From Mycogone perniciosa (Eukaryota > Ascomycota > Sordariomycetes > Hypocreales > Hypocreaceae): a stretch of DNA of 64,000 bases. A model generated the notes under the pieces. It saw nothing but the letters and a program-made list of their open reading frames with translations. It was not told the origin of the DNA and did no database searches. Both the position numbers and the translations under genes were made by a program. Every line of letters starts with the position of its first letter. Within the stretch, counting starts at the first letter, position 1. This document shows, piece by piece, positions 21,314-32,286 of the stretch. The stretch lies in contig JAOALB010000002.1 in assembly GCA_025331125.1 (NCBI GenBank), positions 310,001-374,000 of the forward strand. The letters are read 5' to 3'.

Positions 21314-21371
21314 CGAAATACTTGGTGCCTTGTCACGGAGCACTCGTACAACAAGCACATCGTCTGTCCGC

Positions 21372-22999
21372 CTATTTGGGGTAGTCCTTGATGTGGTAGC
21401 TCTTGGATTTGACGAACGCCTCGAAGCCAAACTTGCCGAGCGTTTGGCCTCTACCCGAGTTCTTCCATCCCGTCCACGCCAGATCCTAGATGTTTGGCAG
21501 TTGTGGTTAGCACAGTCCTCGCCCATCGGGAATTTCTTTGTCGGGTCGGCTGTGGTGACAAGGAAAGGGAGACATGGGAGGCGAGAGTGATAGTACGGAG
21601 TACGAGGAGTAGCAATAGCAGACTAAAATAGAATTCCTCGTCATCAGACTTACCGGGCTTGGGTAATCACATCGGTTGACAAATACTGTCCCCGCCTCCA
21701 CATCATCAGCGAGCGCGAAGCCCCTCTCCACATCCTTGGTCCAAATGCTGGCCGTGAGTCCAAACTCGCTGTCATTCATCAGCCTGATGGCTTCGTCGTC
21801 GCCCTTGACCTTCATCACCGGAATTACGGGGCCGAATGTCTCTTCTGTCATGACGGTCATTGTGTGATCCACTCCAGTTAGCAAGGTGGGTTTCACAAAG
21901 TTGCCCTTGGGCGGCGGGTTTTGGAAGCTCTCGTTGTCCGGGGTCACGTCTTTGGCGCCCTTGTTTAAGGCGTCCTGGATGTGCGACTCGATCGATTCCT
22001 TGGAACGCTTTGAGATGACGGGGCCGACGTGCGTCGTCTTGTCGAACGGATCACCAAGCTTGTAGCCCTTAAGCACCTTCTGGACGGCCGCGACAAAGGC
22101 ATCGTGCACCTTTTCGTCGACGTAGATTCTCTCCAGTGAGCAGCAGCTCTGTCCAGAGTTGAACACGGCGCCGTCTACAATCTCTTCGGCCACCCAGTCG
22201 ATATCCACATCGTCTCTGATATATGCAGGGTCCTTGCCTCCCAGTTCAAGTCCCACGTTGACAATGCGGTCCGCCGCGGCCTTTTGCACCGCCAGACCAC
22301 CGGCCACGGAGCCTGTGAAGCACACCAATTCAATCCTTGGGTCCCGAACAATGCATTCCATGACACTGGGTGCCCCGCAATGGAAGTATTGCAGCACTCC
22401 CTCGGGTAGCCCAGCCTCCGCAAAGATTTTAGCCACATGTTCCACGATGGTGGGCGTCTGAGGCGATGGCTTCAAAATGACTGTGTTTCCAGCCAGAATA
22501 GCTGGAATTAATGCGTTGACGAGAATCAGATAAGGGTACTTGAGAGACACATCAGTTACGTCGCCCTCAATGGTGGCTGGTGGAAGCTGCTCACATTCCA
22601 CGCGAAGATAATCAGAACAGGGCCAACTGGCGCCCTTCGAATGAAGCGCTTGAAGCCTTTCTCAGGCTCTCCCTCAGCATCCTTGAGGACCTCGTCGCTA
22701 ATCTTGAGGAGATACTCTGCGCGCTTGATCGCAGTGGCCACCTCCTTGGCCGTGTAGGCGATAGGGCGGCCCATCTGGGTGGTCAGTTCCAGACCGAGCT
22801 CATCCTGACGGTCTGCCAGCCCCTTGAGGAACTTTTTGACAATTTCTTGTCTCTCCTTAAGCGTCGTCTTGCGGAACTTTTGAAAAGCCTCGGCAGCAAC
22901 CTTGGGCAGAAGCTCCAGATCAGCAGGTGAGGCGCCGTTTCTGGTGACCACGACCTCGTTGGTGGTCGGCGAGATGGTGTTAATAACTTCGACAGACAT
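21372..22999 (-). CDS. Aldehyde dehydrogenase family protein (467 aa)
   Basis: Exons 22595-22999, 21654-22538 and 21372-21485, with introns GTGAGC...CAAG (56 nt) and GTAAGT...TCTAG (168 nt). It is an NAD(P)+-dependent aldehyde dehydrogenase. It carries the Rossmann-fold block FAWNYPYLILVNALIPAILAGN (assembled across intron 1), the cofactor motif FTGSVAGGLAVQ, the general-base motif ELGGKDPAY, and the catalytic cysteine in FNSGQSCCSLERIYV. The C-terminus is TGWKNSGRGQTLGKFGFEAF. No targeting signal is seen, so it is probably cytosolic. The substrate is not evident; fungal relatives are annotated as general or succinate-semialdehyde dehydrogenases. The second intron contains a TACGGAGTA word. 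Divergent from esf2. Confidence 0.92.
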
Positions 23000-23557
23000 G
23001 ATGAATACAGGTTCGTAGACAAACAAAATTAGACAGTTTAGTATGAAGACATCAAGCCCTTTTGATTACCGCGAGAGTCCAAACCGAGGTTGCGGGCTGG
23101 TGATTGATAAAGACGAATTGGACGAATTGGCCGAACCCCACGTCATGGGGCACCGATATCGTTTCCCCGCGGCCTCCGCCAACCAGAGAAACCAGCCTAT
23201 TATGTAAAAGCGATAAACTGTGAATAATTTCTAGTGTCTATTTTATATTTATCAAGTAATTATATGTACATTATTCTCATAAACTGACATTCCATATCGA
23301 GTACTCCTACAATAGCACCATAGATAATATTAATATTGGCATCCCATTTAGCCTCAACAATGTTCTGCTGGAAGAAGCAGCCAACACTCAAATGCTGCAG
23401 ATTACGGAACCCCTCCATCAACCCGTTAACACGACGAGCCCCGTTACTGCGCTAGTCCTGTTTTCCTATCGCGACCGGGAACTTTTTTTCCTCCAAGCCT
23501 TCGACGAATATCAGCGATCGTTGGGTCTTGAAGAGCACATACGCGACAAAACACGCC
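23000..23557. other. Divergent promoter region, ALDH / esf2
   Basis: A shared 558-bp upstream region of two oppositely transcribed genes. The centre (23210-23340) is A/T-rich. No additional gene is seen. Confidence 0.4.
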
Positions 23558-24514
23558 ATGGCACCTCCAAAAGCTAATGAATTTCTCGATGCATCGGATA
23601 GTGAAGAGGAGCAATTTGGAGGATACAACTCTGAAGACGAGATAAAGAAAGGAGGCCGCGGCGCCAAGAGGCGAAAGATTAGCGACGATGACGAGGACGA
23701 CAATGTCGGACCTAGCGATCAGGAACACGATGGCAGCGACGCAGAAGATGGTGACCAAGAGTCCGATAACGATGACGACGATTCAAAAGAGAAGGAGAGC
23801 GATGGGAGCAAACAGAAGGCGAAGAAGTTAAAGAAAGATCTGCCTAGTGTGGACCGGCCATTAACAAAAAAAAATCTTGTCGCCACAGATGAGGCCATCC
23901 GGAAATCAGGTGTCGTCTACGTCTCCCGCGTCCCTCCTTTCATGAAACCCAACAAATTGCGCTCCCTCCTCTCCCCATACGGCACCATCAATCGCATATT
24001 CCTCGCCCCTGAAGATCCCGTCGCACGCGCACGACGTATCCGCGGCGGCGGCAACAAGAGGAAAACATTCACCGAGGGCTGGGTGGAATTTATCAAGAAG
24101 AAGGACGCCAAGGCAGTGTCCGAAATGTTGAACGCGCGTCCAATTGGCGGAAAGAAGGGGAGCTACTATCACGACGACATATGGAACCTGATGTACTTGA
24201 AAGGCTTCAAGTGGCACAACTTGACGGAGCAGATTGCTGCGGAGGATGCTGAACGGTCGAGCCGCATGAGGGCTGAAATCAGCAAGACGACGCGGGAGAA
24301 CAAACTGTTCGTACGGAACATCGAGAGGGCGAAGATGCTGGATACCATGGAAGCCAAGGCGAAGAAGAGGAAAGCAGCCGAGGCAGTGGAGAGCGAGCCC
24401 AAGGAGCCCAAGGAGAGCATGAGGACATTCAAGCAGATTTCACAGGTCAAGAGGGGCCTAGATACCAGCGACCAGCCCGAACATGTCACAAGAGTATTGA
24501 GCAAGATTTTCTAA
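23558..24514 (+). CDS. esf2: Pre-rRNA processing protein Esf2 (ABT1 family, 318 aa)
   Basis: A single exon. ATG 23558 gives MAPPKANEFLDASDSEEE. The first 110 residues are Asp/Glu/Ser- and Lys-rich (nuclear, disordered). An RRM-like domain follows: VVYVSRVPPFMKPNKLRSLLSPYGTI, FLAPED, a basic insert GGGNKRKTFTEGWVEF, then the ABT1/Esf2 hallmark GGKKGSYYHDDIWNLMYLKGFKWHNLTEQIA. Esf2 binds the U3 snoRNP/90S particle and activates the helicase Dbp8 during 18S rRNA formation. It lies 251 bp upstream of nmd3 on the same strand, but separate transcripts are expected. Confidence 0.94.
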   Translation: MAPPKANEFLDASDSEEEQFGGYNSEDEIKKGGRGAKRRKISDDDEDDNVGPSDQEHDGSDAEDGDQESDNDDDDSKEKESDGSKQKAKKLKKDLPSVDRPLTKKNLVATDEAIRKSGVVYVSRVPPFMKPNKLRSLLSPYGTINRIFLAPEDPVARARRIRGGGNKRKTFTEGWVEFIKKKDAKAVSEMLNARPIGGKKGSYYHDDIWNLMYLKGFKWHNLTEQIAAEDAERSSRMRAEISKTTRENKLFVRNIERAKMLDTMEAKAKKRKAAEAVESEPKEPKESMRTFKQISQVKRGLDTSDQPEHVTRVLSKIF

Positions 24515-24765
24515 TTAGAATTCATCCGTTTCGTTTCTGGATATTAGGTATTAGTCGCATGTCCGAAGTGCATACGGTTTAGTGCATGTCCTTGTAACGT
24601 CATTCCTGCTGCAGTGATGGCGCTGCTTGCCCGATAAGCCTAAACCAGATCGCTTATCAAGCAGCGGGGCAAATAATTTTCGATTAACCTGCACATTCTC
24701 AGCCCCAATACCAGCGCAATACTCCATACATCAACCATATTGATCAATTTCATCAACCAGTCAAG

Positions 24766-26421
24766 ATGTCTATGGATCTTGATGATTCCGTCCCTATTGG
24801 GGCCATCTCGCAGCAGCAGACAGCAGCAACGTACGTTCTTTCTATCTCCCCCTCTGGTGATGCTTCTTCCCTTGACCTCTACCCACCATTGCCCCTCATT
24901 CTACTGCAAATTGTCCCTTGACTCACTTTTGTCGCCTCTAGGATCCTCTGCTGCAACTGCGGTGCCCCGATCGACGGAACTACGGCCACAGGCGCCGCCT
25001 GCTACGACTGCATCAAGCTGACGGTCGACATCTCCCAAGGAATCCAGCGTGAGGCCACTATCAACCAGTGCAGAGACTGCGAACGATGGCTACTGCCACC
25101 CATGAGCTGGATCACTGCGATGCCAGAATCCCGTGAATTGCTGGCGCTGTGTCTCAAGAAGTTGAGGGGCCTCAACAAAGTCCGAATCGTCGACGCGAGC
25201 TTCATCTGGACCGAACCGCACTCGCGGCGAGTAAAGGTCAAGTTGACAATCCAGGATTCAGTCCAAGATGGCGTGCTTCTACAGCAGAGTTTCGAGGTTG
25301 TGTATGTCGTCGCTTTCCAGCAATGCCCTGAGTGCCAGAAGAGTTTCACGCCAAACCACTGGAGAGCGTGCGTCCAAGTTCGACAAAAGGTCCAGCACAA
25401 GAGGACCTTTCACTTCCTCGAGCAGCTGATTTTGAAGCACAGCGCTCACAAGGACACACTCAACATTAAGGAAGCCAAGGATGGTATTGATTTCTTCTTT
25501 ACGGCCAGAAACCAGGCGGAGAAGTTTGTTGATTTCCTAAACTCGGTCGTTCCCATCAAAATGAAGACATCTCAAGAACTCATTTCTCAAGATTCTCACA
25601 CCATGAAGAAGTCGTTCAAATTCACATTCTCTGTCGAGATAGTGCCCGTGTGTAGAGATGATCTGGTCGCTCTTCCCATCAAACTCGCCAAGCAGAGTAG
25701 CAACATCTCCCCCCTTGTCCTATGTCACAAGATTGGCACAGCAGTCTATCTCATGGACCCACAGACTCTCCAGACGGCAGAAATCAGCTCAAATGTCTAC
25801 TGGCGGGCACCCTTCTACGCACTTGCCGATGCGATCGAGTTGGTTGAGTTCATAGTCATGGACATTGAGCGAACTCCCAACCGGAAAGGGAAATGGCTTC
25901 TTGCCGAGGCAACAGTAGCCCGTGCTTCTGACTTGGGTGTCAATGACAAGACATACTTCACAAGGACACACCTTGGACAACTGCTGCAACCCGGTGACTC
26001 AGCGATGGGCTACCTGTTGAGCGGCACCATGTTCAATAATCCCGAATTCGAAGCCATGGAGCAGTCCAATACATACTCATCAACGATCCCGGATGTGGTG
26101 TTGGTGAAGAAGCACTATCCCCGCCGCAGAAGGAACCGTCGTCGCAACTGGAGACTCAAGCGCATGGACAAGGATGAGGGCGAGCTGCTGCCCAAGAAAG
26201 CAGACCAGGCTCGTATGGATCAAGAGTACGAGATGTTCTTGCGTGATGTTGAGGAGGACGAAGAACTTCGCGCTGCTCTTGCATTATACAAGAATCCCAA
26301 GAAGGTCGATGAAGAAGAGATGAGCATAGCAGAAACAGCAGAGGAAGAGGATGATGCGCCGCAGGTTGACATGAATGAGTTGTTAGATGACTTTGATGAG
26401 CTCACGATGGAGGATTCATAG
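24766..26421 (+). CDS. nmd3: 60S ribosomal export adaptor Nmd3 (514 aa)
   Basis: Exons 24766-24830 and 24942-26421; the 111-nt intron is GTACGT...CTCTAG. The start is MSMDLDDSVPIG. The N-terminal zinc region has four CxxC pairs (CCNC, CYDC, CRDC, CPEC), as in Nmd3. It is followed by the conserved VQVRQKVQHKRTFHFLEQLILKH block and the SH3/OB-like core. Near the C-terminus come a basic NLS (HYPRRRRNRRRNWRLKR) and an acidic, Leu-rich tail (MNELLDDFDELTMEDS) that fits the Crm1 export signal. Nmd3 rides on nascent 60S subunits through the nuclear pore and is released in the cytoplasm by Lsg1. Confidence 0.96.
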
Positions 26422-26656
26422 TGTCAGTATAGGACTCATAGAAAAAATAAAAGGTGTTTGTGTAATGTTGCTTGGCAATATTTCCACTCCATAGCTGCCT
26501 GTTACAAATGCCATCTGGCACATTCGAGGCTCGTTCGCTTTAGAGCCAGATTCCCTCGAGTTCAGCAACCATTTTAGTACTGTGACAAAGCACGATAGTG
26601 AATACTCATCGGACTTTGGGTAGAATCGCAAAACAGTTAAGACGTAATGCAATATA

Positions 26657-27976
26657 TTATAAGAACGTCGGTATTGTATCCAAGGACACTTTCTTCAGCG
26701 TTGCTTTAACTTCAGGTTTGGCCTCCGTCTTCGTTTCTGGTTTCCTGAACTGCTCTCTTGATTTCTTCCGATTCAACCTGCGCTCATTCAGACCAAAAGG
26801 ATCATCATCATCTTCTTCTTCTTCTTCTTCTTCGTCATCATCCGTATCCAGAAAGGTCGCTCTTCGCTTCCCATCTCGCCGATCGCTAGAGAAGGCATTC
26901 CGTGAACGATAAGATCTAATCGCACTGGAATCACCTGTGGCAGCCACGCTCCGAGCAACAGACGAGCTGGAAAACGGTGGCTGGTAAGGACTGGTACTAG
27001 TAGAATGCGTAGGCGTTTGGAATGCAGCCCTCATCTGCGAGGTCCTCCTAGCTGGTGTCTCGTTTGAGTCACTCTCCCCTCGACGGGATGATGTTTCGAG
27101 TTTTGTCTTCCTGGATGGATCGCCCAGGGAATCTCTTGTTGGTCTTTCTGCCTGTTGAGACGGTGGTGATGACCTGCTTGAATTAAAGCCCGCAGCTGCC
27201 CTTGTCCTCGAAGAGGAAGAAGCAACCGGGATGATGGCCTTGGTCTCCTCCCTCGGCACCTCCATCAGGCCGCGCAAATTAGATCCTGTCCAGGGCGAGC
27301 TGCTCGCATCATTCCCACCACTAACGCCGGTGTTCTGCAGTGTCCTACGCTGCTTCGCGACGCGCTTCGCAGATTCCTGATGCCGCCGTGCTGTCTGCGT
27401 GGGAGCCAAGTTGGCAACAACGGGACGCTCGATTTCACGGATCGTGGCAGCGTTTTGCGTCTTAGCAAGGGCCTTGAGACGGTCGTATTCTGCGCGGTGG
27501 AGGTGCGCGGTGAAACGCTGAGCAATTTGAAGGAATTCATCCTCGACCATTCTATATTTATCATCGTTTAGGGGGCCTGGGATCATGAATCTGTAGGGCA
27601 GTGTTAAACGGGGTGAGGTCAGTATGAGGCTGGCTGAGGCATGAATCGGTGAGCTCAGCAGCCAGGAAAGACATACCTTTCCTCCGGTCTTTCAGGAGGG
27701 GGGGATGTCGACGGACTGCGAATTGGATCTGTAAACTCATTGTTATTATACCTTTTTTTGGGGCAGCCGATATGGGCATAAGTGGTGAAGTGATAAATGA
27801 GACTGACCTGAATCAAAGACGCGTGTGTATCTTCGCGGCTGGGGAGTTCGCAAAACATTGGATCTCGCAGCGCCCGAGGCGGGACTATCTGCATTTGGTG
27901 TTCTTCTTGCATTAGATGCTGGAGAAGAACCTGATGAGGCTTCCAATGCTCTTTTCCACGGCAATTTTCTCGCCAT
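26657..27976 (-). CDS. Unrecognised conserved-looking nuclear-type protein (384 aa)
   Basis: Exons 27808-27976, 27677-27728 and 26657-27590, joined over GTCAGT...TTACAG and GTATGT...CTACAG in one frame. The start is MARKLPWKRALEASSGSSP. After a Ser/Pro/Arg-rich segment, the junction of exons 2 and 3 builds the best-ordered block, DPIRSPSTSPPPERPEERFM, then PGPLNDDKYRMVEDEFLQIAQRFTAHLHRAEYDRLKALAK, a helical stretch. The rest is low-complexity Ser/Arg with a basic patch and a Glu/Asp run (about 11 residues encoded by TTC/TCT repeats). This architecture suggests a chromatin or DNA-associated protein. I do not recognise the family. The 52-nt middle exon preserving a well-formed motif supports the model. 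Confidence 0.75.
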
Positions 27977-28449
27977 AATGGCGATGCTGAGAGGTATGTA
28001 GTTGTTTAGCCAATATTGAGATACCGGGGATCTTGGCGGAGCCAATGAATCCCATCTTCGCTTTTATTAGTACGGAGTACGGTACGTGACAAAGCGCCAC
28101 GCATGAGTCTAACACCAGGCACTTACCTCATAAACACAATAATTCAAAGGTTTCCATCTTCTAGGCTCCATTCTAGATTCCATTTCCAACTCGGAACTCC
28201 CAGTATTGAGGAGAAATGGGGAAGGCGACTTGATATGCGAACCGGGGGACTGTACTGTTCTCATACACAGGTGCATATACTCTACAAAATCTGATATTTG
28301 CCAGCCTGACTTCTATAAATAATACGATATAATACAAACGTATATATATACAATATTCTGTTCAAGATCAATACGTAGTCGGAAGCTCTTATCAAAACAA
28401 AGACTCTTCGACAATTTGAATGCTGAGGATGAATACTGTTGCTTTGATC
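27977..28449. other. Intergenic region upstream of the 384-aa protein gene
   Basis: Promoter-side spacer. One exact TACGGAGTA at 28071-28079 runs into a second, partial copy. No gene is seen. Confidence 0.4.
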
Positions 28450-29260
28450 CTAGCCGGCACCTGTAATATCCTCTCTACACAAACCAACCAGAGCGCTCAC
28501 AAACGCTCTTTTTTTATTAGATAAACAACTCTTCCAATCCTTATACCAAGAACCCAAGAAGTCCTCTTGAAAGCAATAAACCCCACCGAGGATGTGCTCC
28601 ATATGCTTGTAGAAAATTTGCCTAAACCCGGGTTCCACCGAGGTCCAGGGTAAGCCGCCTCCCTCTCACCCGGACGTTTCCGATTCTTCGGCTTTTCTCA
28701 CAACCTCAATACAACCCCTCTAGCATCCCCCTAGTATGGTGATACCATGATTTCCGACCTCTATTCTCGTTAGAGTTTGCGGTGGACCAGATGATGCCAT
28801 ACGGGTGAGCCCGTGATCCATAGTAGTAGAGACCATGGAGAGTCCCAAGAGCAAGCAGAGTCTCAGACATCTACATCATCATCCTCCATCACCCCCCAAG
28901 CCCGAGCAATCCTCACCGGGGTGTTATTCAGGATTACGATTTTATCAGAAGAGCCGATGGCCATGGCCCCCATGACCCCAACCTTGTGATTATGCTTCTT
29001 CTAGAGCCCCGTGCTCCCCACAATCGTGCAGCCTGATTTAGTCCTCACACCATCCCCCGGATTGTTCCACGGGCGATCTGCCGCATGCAAGACGGGATTG
29101 TGTGTGGGGCAACCGGGGAAGCGGGTCCTCAATTCGGACGAGAACATCCAAGCACAAGCTGTGGTTGATGATACGGAGGATGGCAAGGTCAAGGTTCATT
29201 ACACATCCTTCATGCCATGCTGGCAGAGGACTCCTGTCTTGCATTCATGTCTAATCGTTC
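28450..29260 (-). pseudogene. Candidate decayed coding region (fragmented reading frames)
   Basis: Several minus-strand frames here look coding but do not join. One frame reads RTKSGCTIVGSTGL, is cut by a TAG at 29001-29003, and continues HNHKVGVMGAMAIGSSDKIV...ARAWGVMEDDDVDV to a stop at 28863. A second frame, overlapping that stop, opens at 28870 (MSETLLALGTLHGLYYYGS...) and stops at 28706. A third runs PWTSVEPGFRQIFYKHMEHI... to 28450. The composition (Trp, Tyr, Cys, balanced hydrophobics) is protein-like. No intron I can place unites the pieces. I do not recognise the ancestor. It may be a decayed gene, or an active one whose splicing I cannot resolve. Confidence 0.3.
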
Positions 29261-29367
29261 CTATGCCTGAAATCTCAATACCCAGTTAAAACAAAAACAA
29301 GCCCCAGCTCTAGGGGCATTTTCGAGCATCCCATCTGGTCTATCCTATTTCCTAATGTAATGTTCAA

Positions 29368-31023
29368 TTACTGCGTCTCCGTGACGACTTTCTTGATGGA
29401 ATGAGCCACGTGGTCAACGTTCTTGGTGTTTAAGCCAGCCATGCTGATACGGCCGTTCTTGGTCATGTAGATGTGGTGCTCCTCGCGAAGCTTCTGCACT
29501 TGGGGTTCTGATAGACCAGTGAAGCTGAACATGCCAATCTGTTCGGTGATGTGGTTCCAGGCGCCAGGGGTACCCAGCTCCTCGAGCTTGGACCTCAATG
29601 CATTGCGCATGTCGATGATGCGACCGGACATGGTCTTCAGATCCTCCTCCCACTCAGCAAACAGCTGAGAGTCATTCAGCACGGTGCTGGCGATGCGTGC
29701 GCCGTACAGAGGGGGGTTGGAGATTTCAGATCGCTGGAGAATGGCTAGTTGGGAAGCAATTCTTGAGACGATGCTGGTAGCCTCGGGACCAGGGCCGGTC
29801 ACGACGTGGAAGCAGCCTGCTCGCTCGCCATAGAGACCGAAGTTCTTGGCAAAGCTTTGAGCAACGACAAGCTCAAACCCTTGCTCGACGAAATACCGCA
29901 CTGCACTGGCATCGCGAGCGAGGTCACCCGAGGCAAAGCCCTGGTAAGCGCAGTCGAAGAAAGGGAAGTGCTTCTTCTGTTGGATAATGACAGCAAGCTC
30001 CTTCCATTGGTCGAAGGTGGGGTCGACACCAGTAGGGTTGTGAGCACAGGGGTGAAGCAGGATGATAGAGCCCTCGGGCGCCGACTGTATCGTCGACTTC
30101 ATGCCCTCGAAATCCAGTCCCCTGGTATCCTTGTTCCAGTAGGGGTACTGGGCTACCGACAGACCGACATTGGAGAAGATCTGGTGGTGGTTGGCCCATG
30201 TAGGATTGGACAGGTAGACGGTGCGGTTGCCCTTGTAGAACTTGGCCAGGAACAGGGCACCCAGGTGAACAGCACCGGTTCCTGAAATTGTCTGAAACGA
30301 CGCGGTGCGTTTCTCCTGGACGGCGGGTGAGTCGGCGCCGAGCATCAGCTCAGCAGCCTTGGATGTGAAGACCTCAGGGCCGGCAATCGGACCATACTCG
30401 TGATTGAAGTCGGGGTTGTTTCGGAGAATATCATCCGCCTGCGGCGAAGAAGGTGGGTCAGCCGATGTTCGTGATTTAGTGAGTCAGGGCGGTTGGAGAC
30501 TGGGGCCAAATGGGGGAGGATGAGTAGGACGAGGAGGAGAATGAGGTATTAGAGCCCCCCCCCCGCATGAGCCAATAGCAATTGTGCCAATTGGGTGGCA
30601 GATAAGACTGCTGTGCCAGGCTGTGCAATGTATGCCATGAGAGCTATATAGACAACATACCTTTTTTACGACAGGAAGAACCCAAGGCTTAGCATTGTCG
30701 TCGCGGTAGGCACCGATTCCCTGTGAACAAGTCATCAGTCAGTTTGCAAAGCTTGACTGGTGGGTTGCGTCGCTCCGAGGTCGCAACGGTCAGCGAGAGG
30801 ACAAACGTACCAGATCAACCTTCAGCGGGCTCTGGTCGGCCTTGTAAGCCCGCGACAGGCCGAAGAGGGGATCTTCAGGGGCCTGGGGCACTGTATCTGC
30901 TGGGAAGCTGGTGACGGAAGCCATTGCGGGCGAAATGTGGTTTGCGATGCTGTTGATGCGCGCAAGAGAAGCTGCGGCAGGGGAAGAGGAGGGAGAGGAG
31001 GAGATTGTTGATGTAGGAGCCAT
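29368..31023 (-). CDS. Aspartate aminotransferase (447 aa; alternative 414-aa start)
   Basis: Exons 30811-31023, 30661-30720 and 29368-30438 (GTACGT...CACAG; GTATGT...CGCAG). It is a class I PLP enzyme interconverting aspartate/2-oxoglutarate and oxaloacetate/glutamate. Features are the AAT signature KVDLGIGAYRDDN formed across intron 1, the substrate block GTGAVHLGALFL, HNPTGVDPT, DCAYQGFASGD, and the PLP lysine in AQSFAKNFGLYGERAG. It ends NGRISMAGLNTKNVDHVAHSIKKVV. Two in-frame ATGs exist. 31023 adds a 33-residue Ser/Ala-rich leader (MAPTSTISSSPSSSP) with only one Arg. 30924 (MASVTSFPADTVPQAPEDPLFGL) matches the usual cytosolic start. The longer form might direct organelle import, but the leader is weakly basic. 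Confidence 0.93.
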
Positions 31024-32286
31024 GACCTTGGTGGGATGTATGCTTTGTATACTGTATACTCGTGTAGGCAAGGCCGGGCAGATTAAGGTAGGGATGGTCT
31101 GATAGTGGGGTGACGGCTAAAGTCAGCCCTCTAAAATCAGCCACTGCGCTCCGTATTTGACCTGCGACGTTGACAAAATCGCCGGACCTGATTCGGCTTC
31201 TCCCTGTTTTGCTGGGTTGCTGCGGGTGGAGGAAAAAAATGGAGCGCTGGGTGTACGAGTATATGCACGTCACCAGCTCAGGCTTGAAGGCACAGGTCTA
31301 TCTCTGCGCCGGGCCACAGAGGAGGTATGGATGGATATTCGGGGTCAAGAGCTCTTGGATGCTGGGTAGACAGATAGCTAGGCACTGGTGAGCTTGTTGG
31401 GCTGGCAACCATGCAATAGTGAGAATAGATGCCTACCTGATGCACTTCTTACAGGGAGCAATGGAGGAAATCCAAGGAAGACAGAGCTCCGAAAGATGCT
31501 GTTTGTAGTCGGCTAATAGGTAATGATATGATAATAAATCCACAGGACCCCTGGCGAAAACAACAATAGTAATACATCAACTGATCATTCTCAAATTTCT
31601 TCCTCATCACGCGCACCCGGTTGGCAGCGGGAGGCCGAGCTTTTTATCTTGGTCTCCGTTTACCGTGAGGTCACGGTCTGGGGCAGTTTGACCTCGGCTC
31701 TCACGGGCAAAAAGCTCAGGCTGCCTTTCCACTTATACGATGTCGGAACTTGATGCCCAGCACTCCGGCCTCAGTTACAACGCAACCTTTCCGTTCATTT
31801 TTTTTCATTTTCTTTTTTCATTAGATTGACCCCTGCTCCTTGCATTATCCTACATAGCCGGCACTTGGCTTATTGGCATCCCGTTGTTACGCAAAGCTTG
31901 GTGGCGGGCTTAGGTATGAGGAGCCGCATATCGGGATTCTGTCCTGCCCTTTCCGATTGATCAGCAGTTGACTTTCGGCCCAAGAAGTAATCCAACAGGC
32001 TCAATTGGGCAGCCAGAGGCCTCGCAGTTTATGGACTACTACAATGTAGGATCTACACGCTGCTACTTCAAAGGTACGTCAAAGGTTCCAGGCTCCGGAG
32101 TGGAAAGCCTGGATAGTCCCCACACGTGCAAATGGTGCGCCGCTGGTCCCGAGTTTCACATGCGCTGACACCGTGCATGCCGGAGCAGCTCCTCTAATCG
32201 AAATTGGATCCGATTCTATTGGCCTCTACTCTATATCCCGTGGCATTTCATGTCGTCGTATCAATATCTCGTCCACATATCCTTCT
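31024..32286. other. Intergenic region upstream of the aminotransferase gene
   Basis: About 1.26 kb with T-rich runs (31799-31820) and no supported gene. It contains the aminotransferase promoter and the 3' flank of the SNARE gene. Confidence 0.4.

Larger units (their letters stand above)
19740..21371. other. 1.6-kb intergenic region with microsatellites
   Basis: Upstream of the unknown gene and downstream of the aldehyde dehydrogenase gene. It holds a GATAT-type microsatellite (19979-20024), an AAAGCC tandem (about 20964-20991), two TACGGAGTA words (20762, 21296) and a 22-bp hairpin at 21292. No coding exon is supported. Confidence 0.45.
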
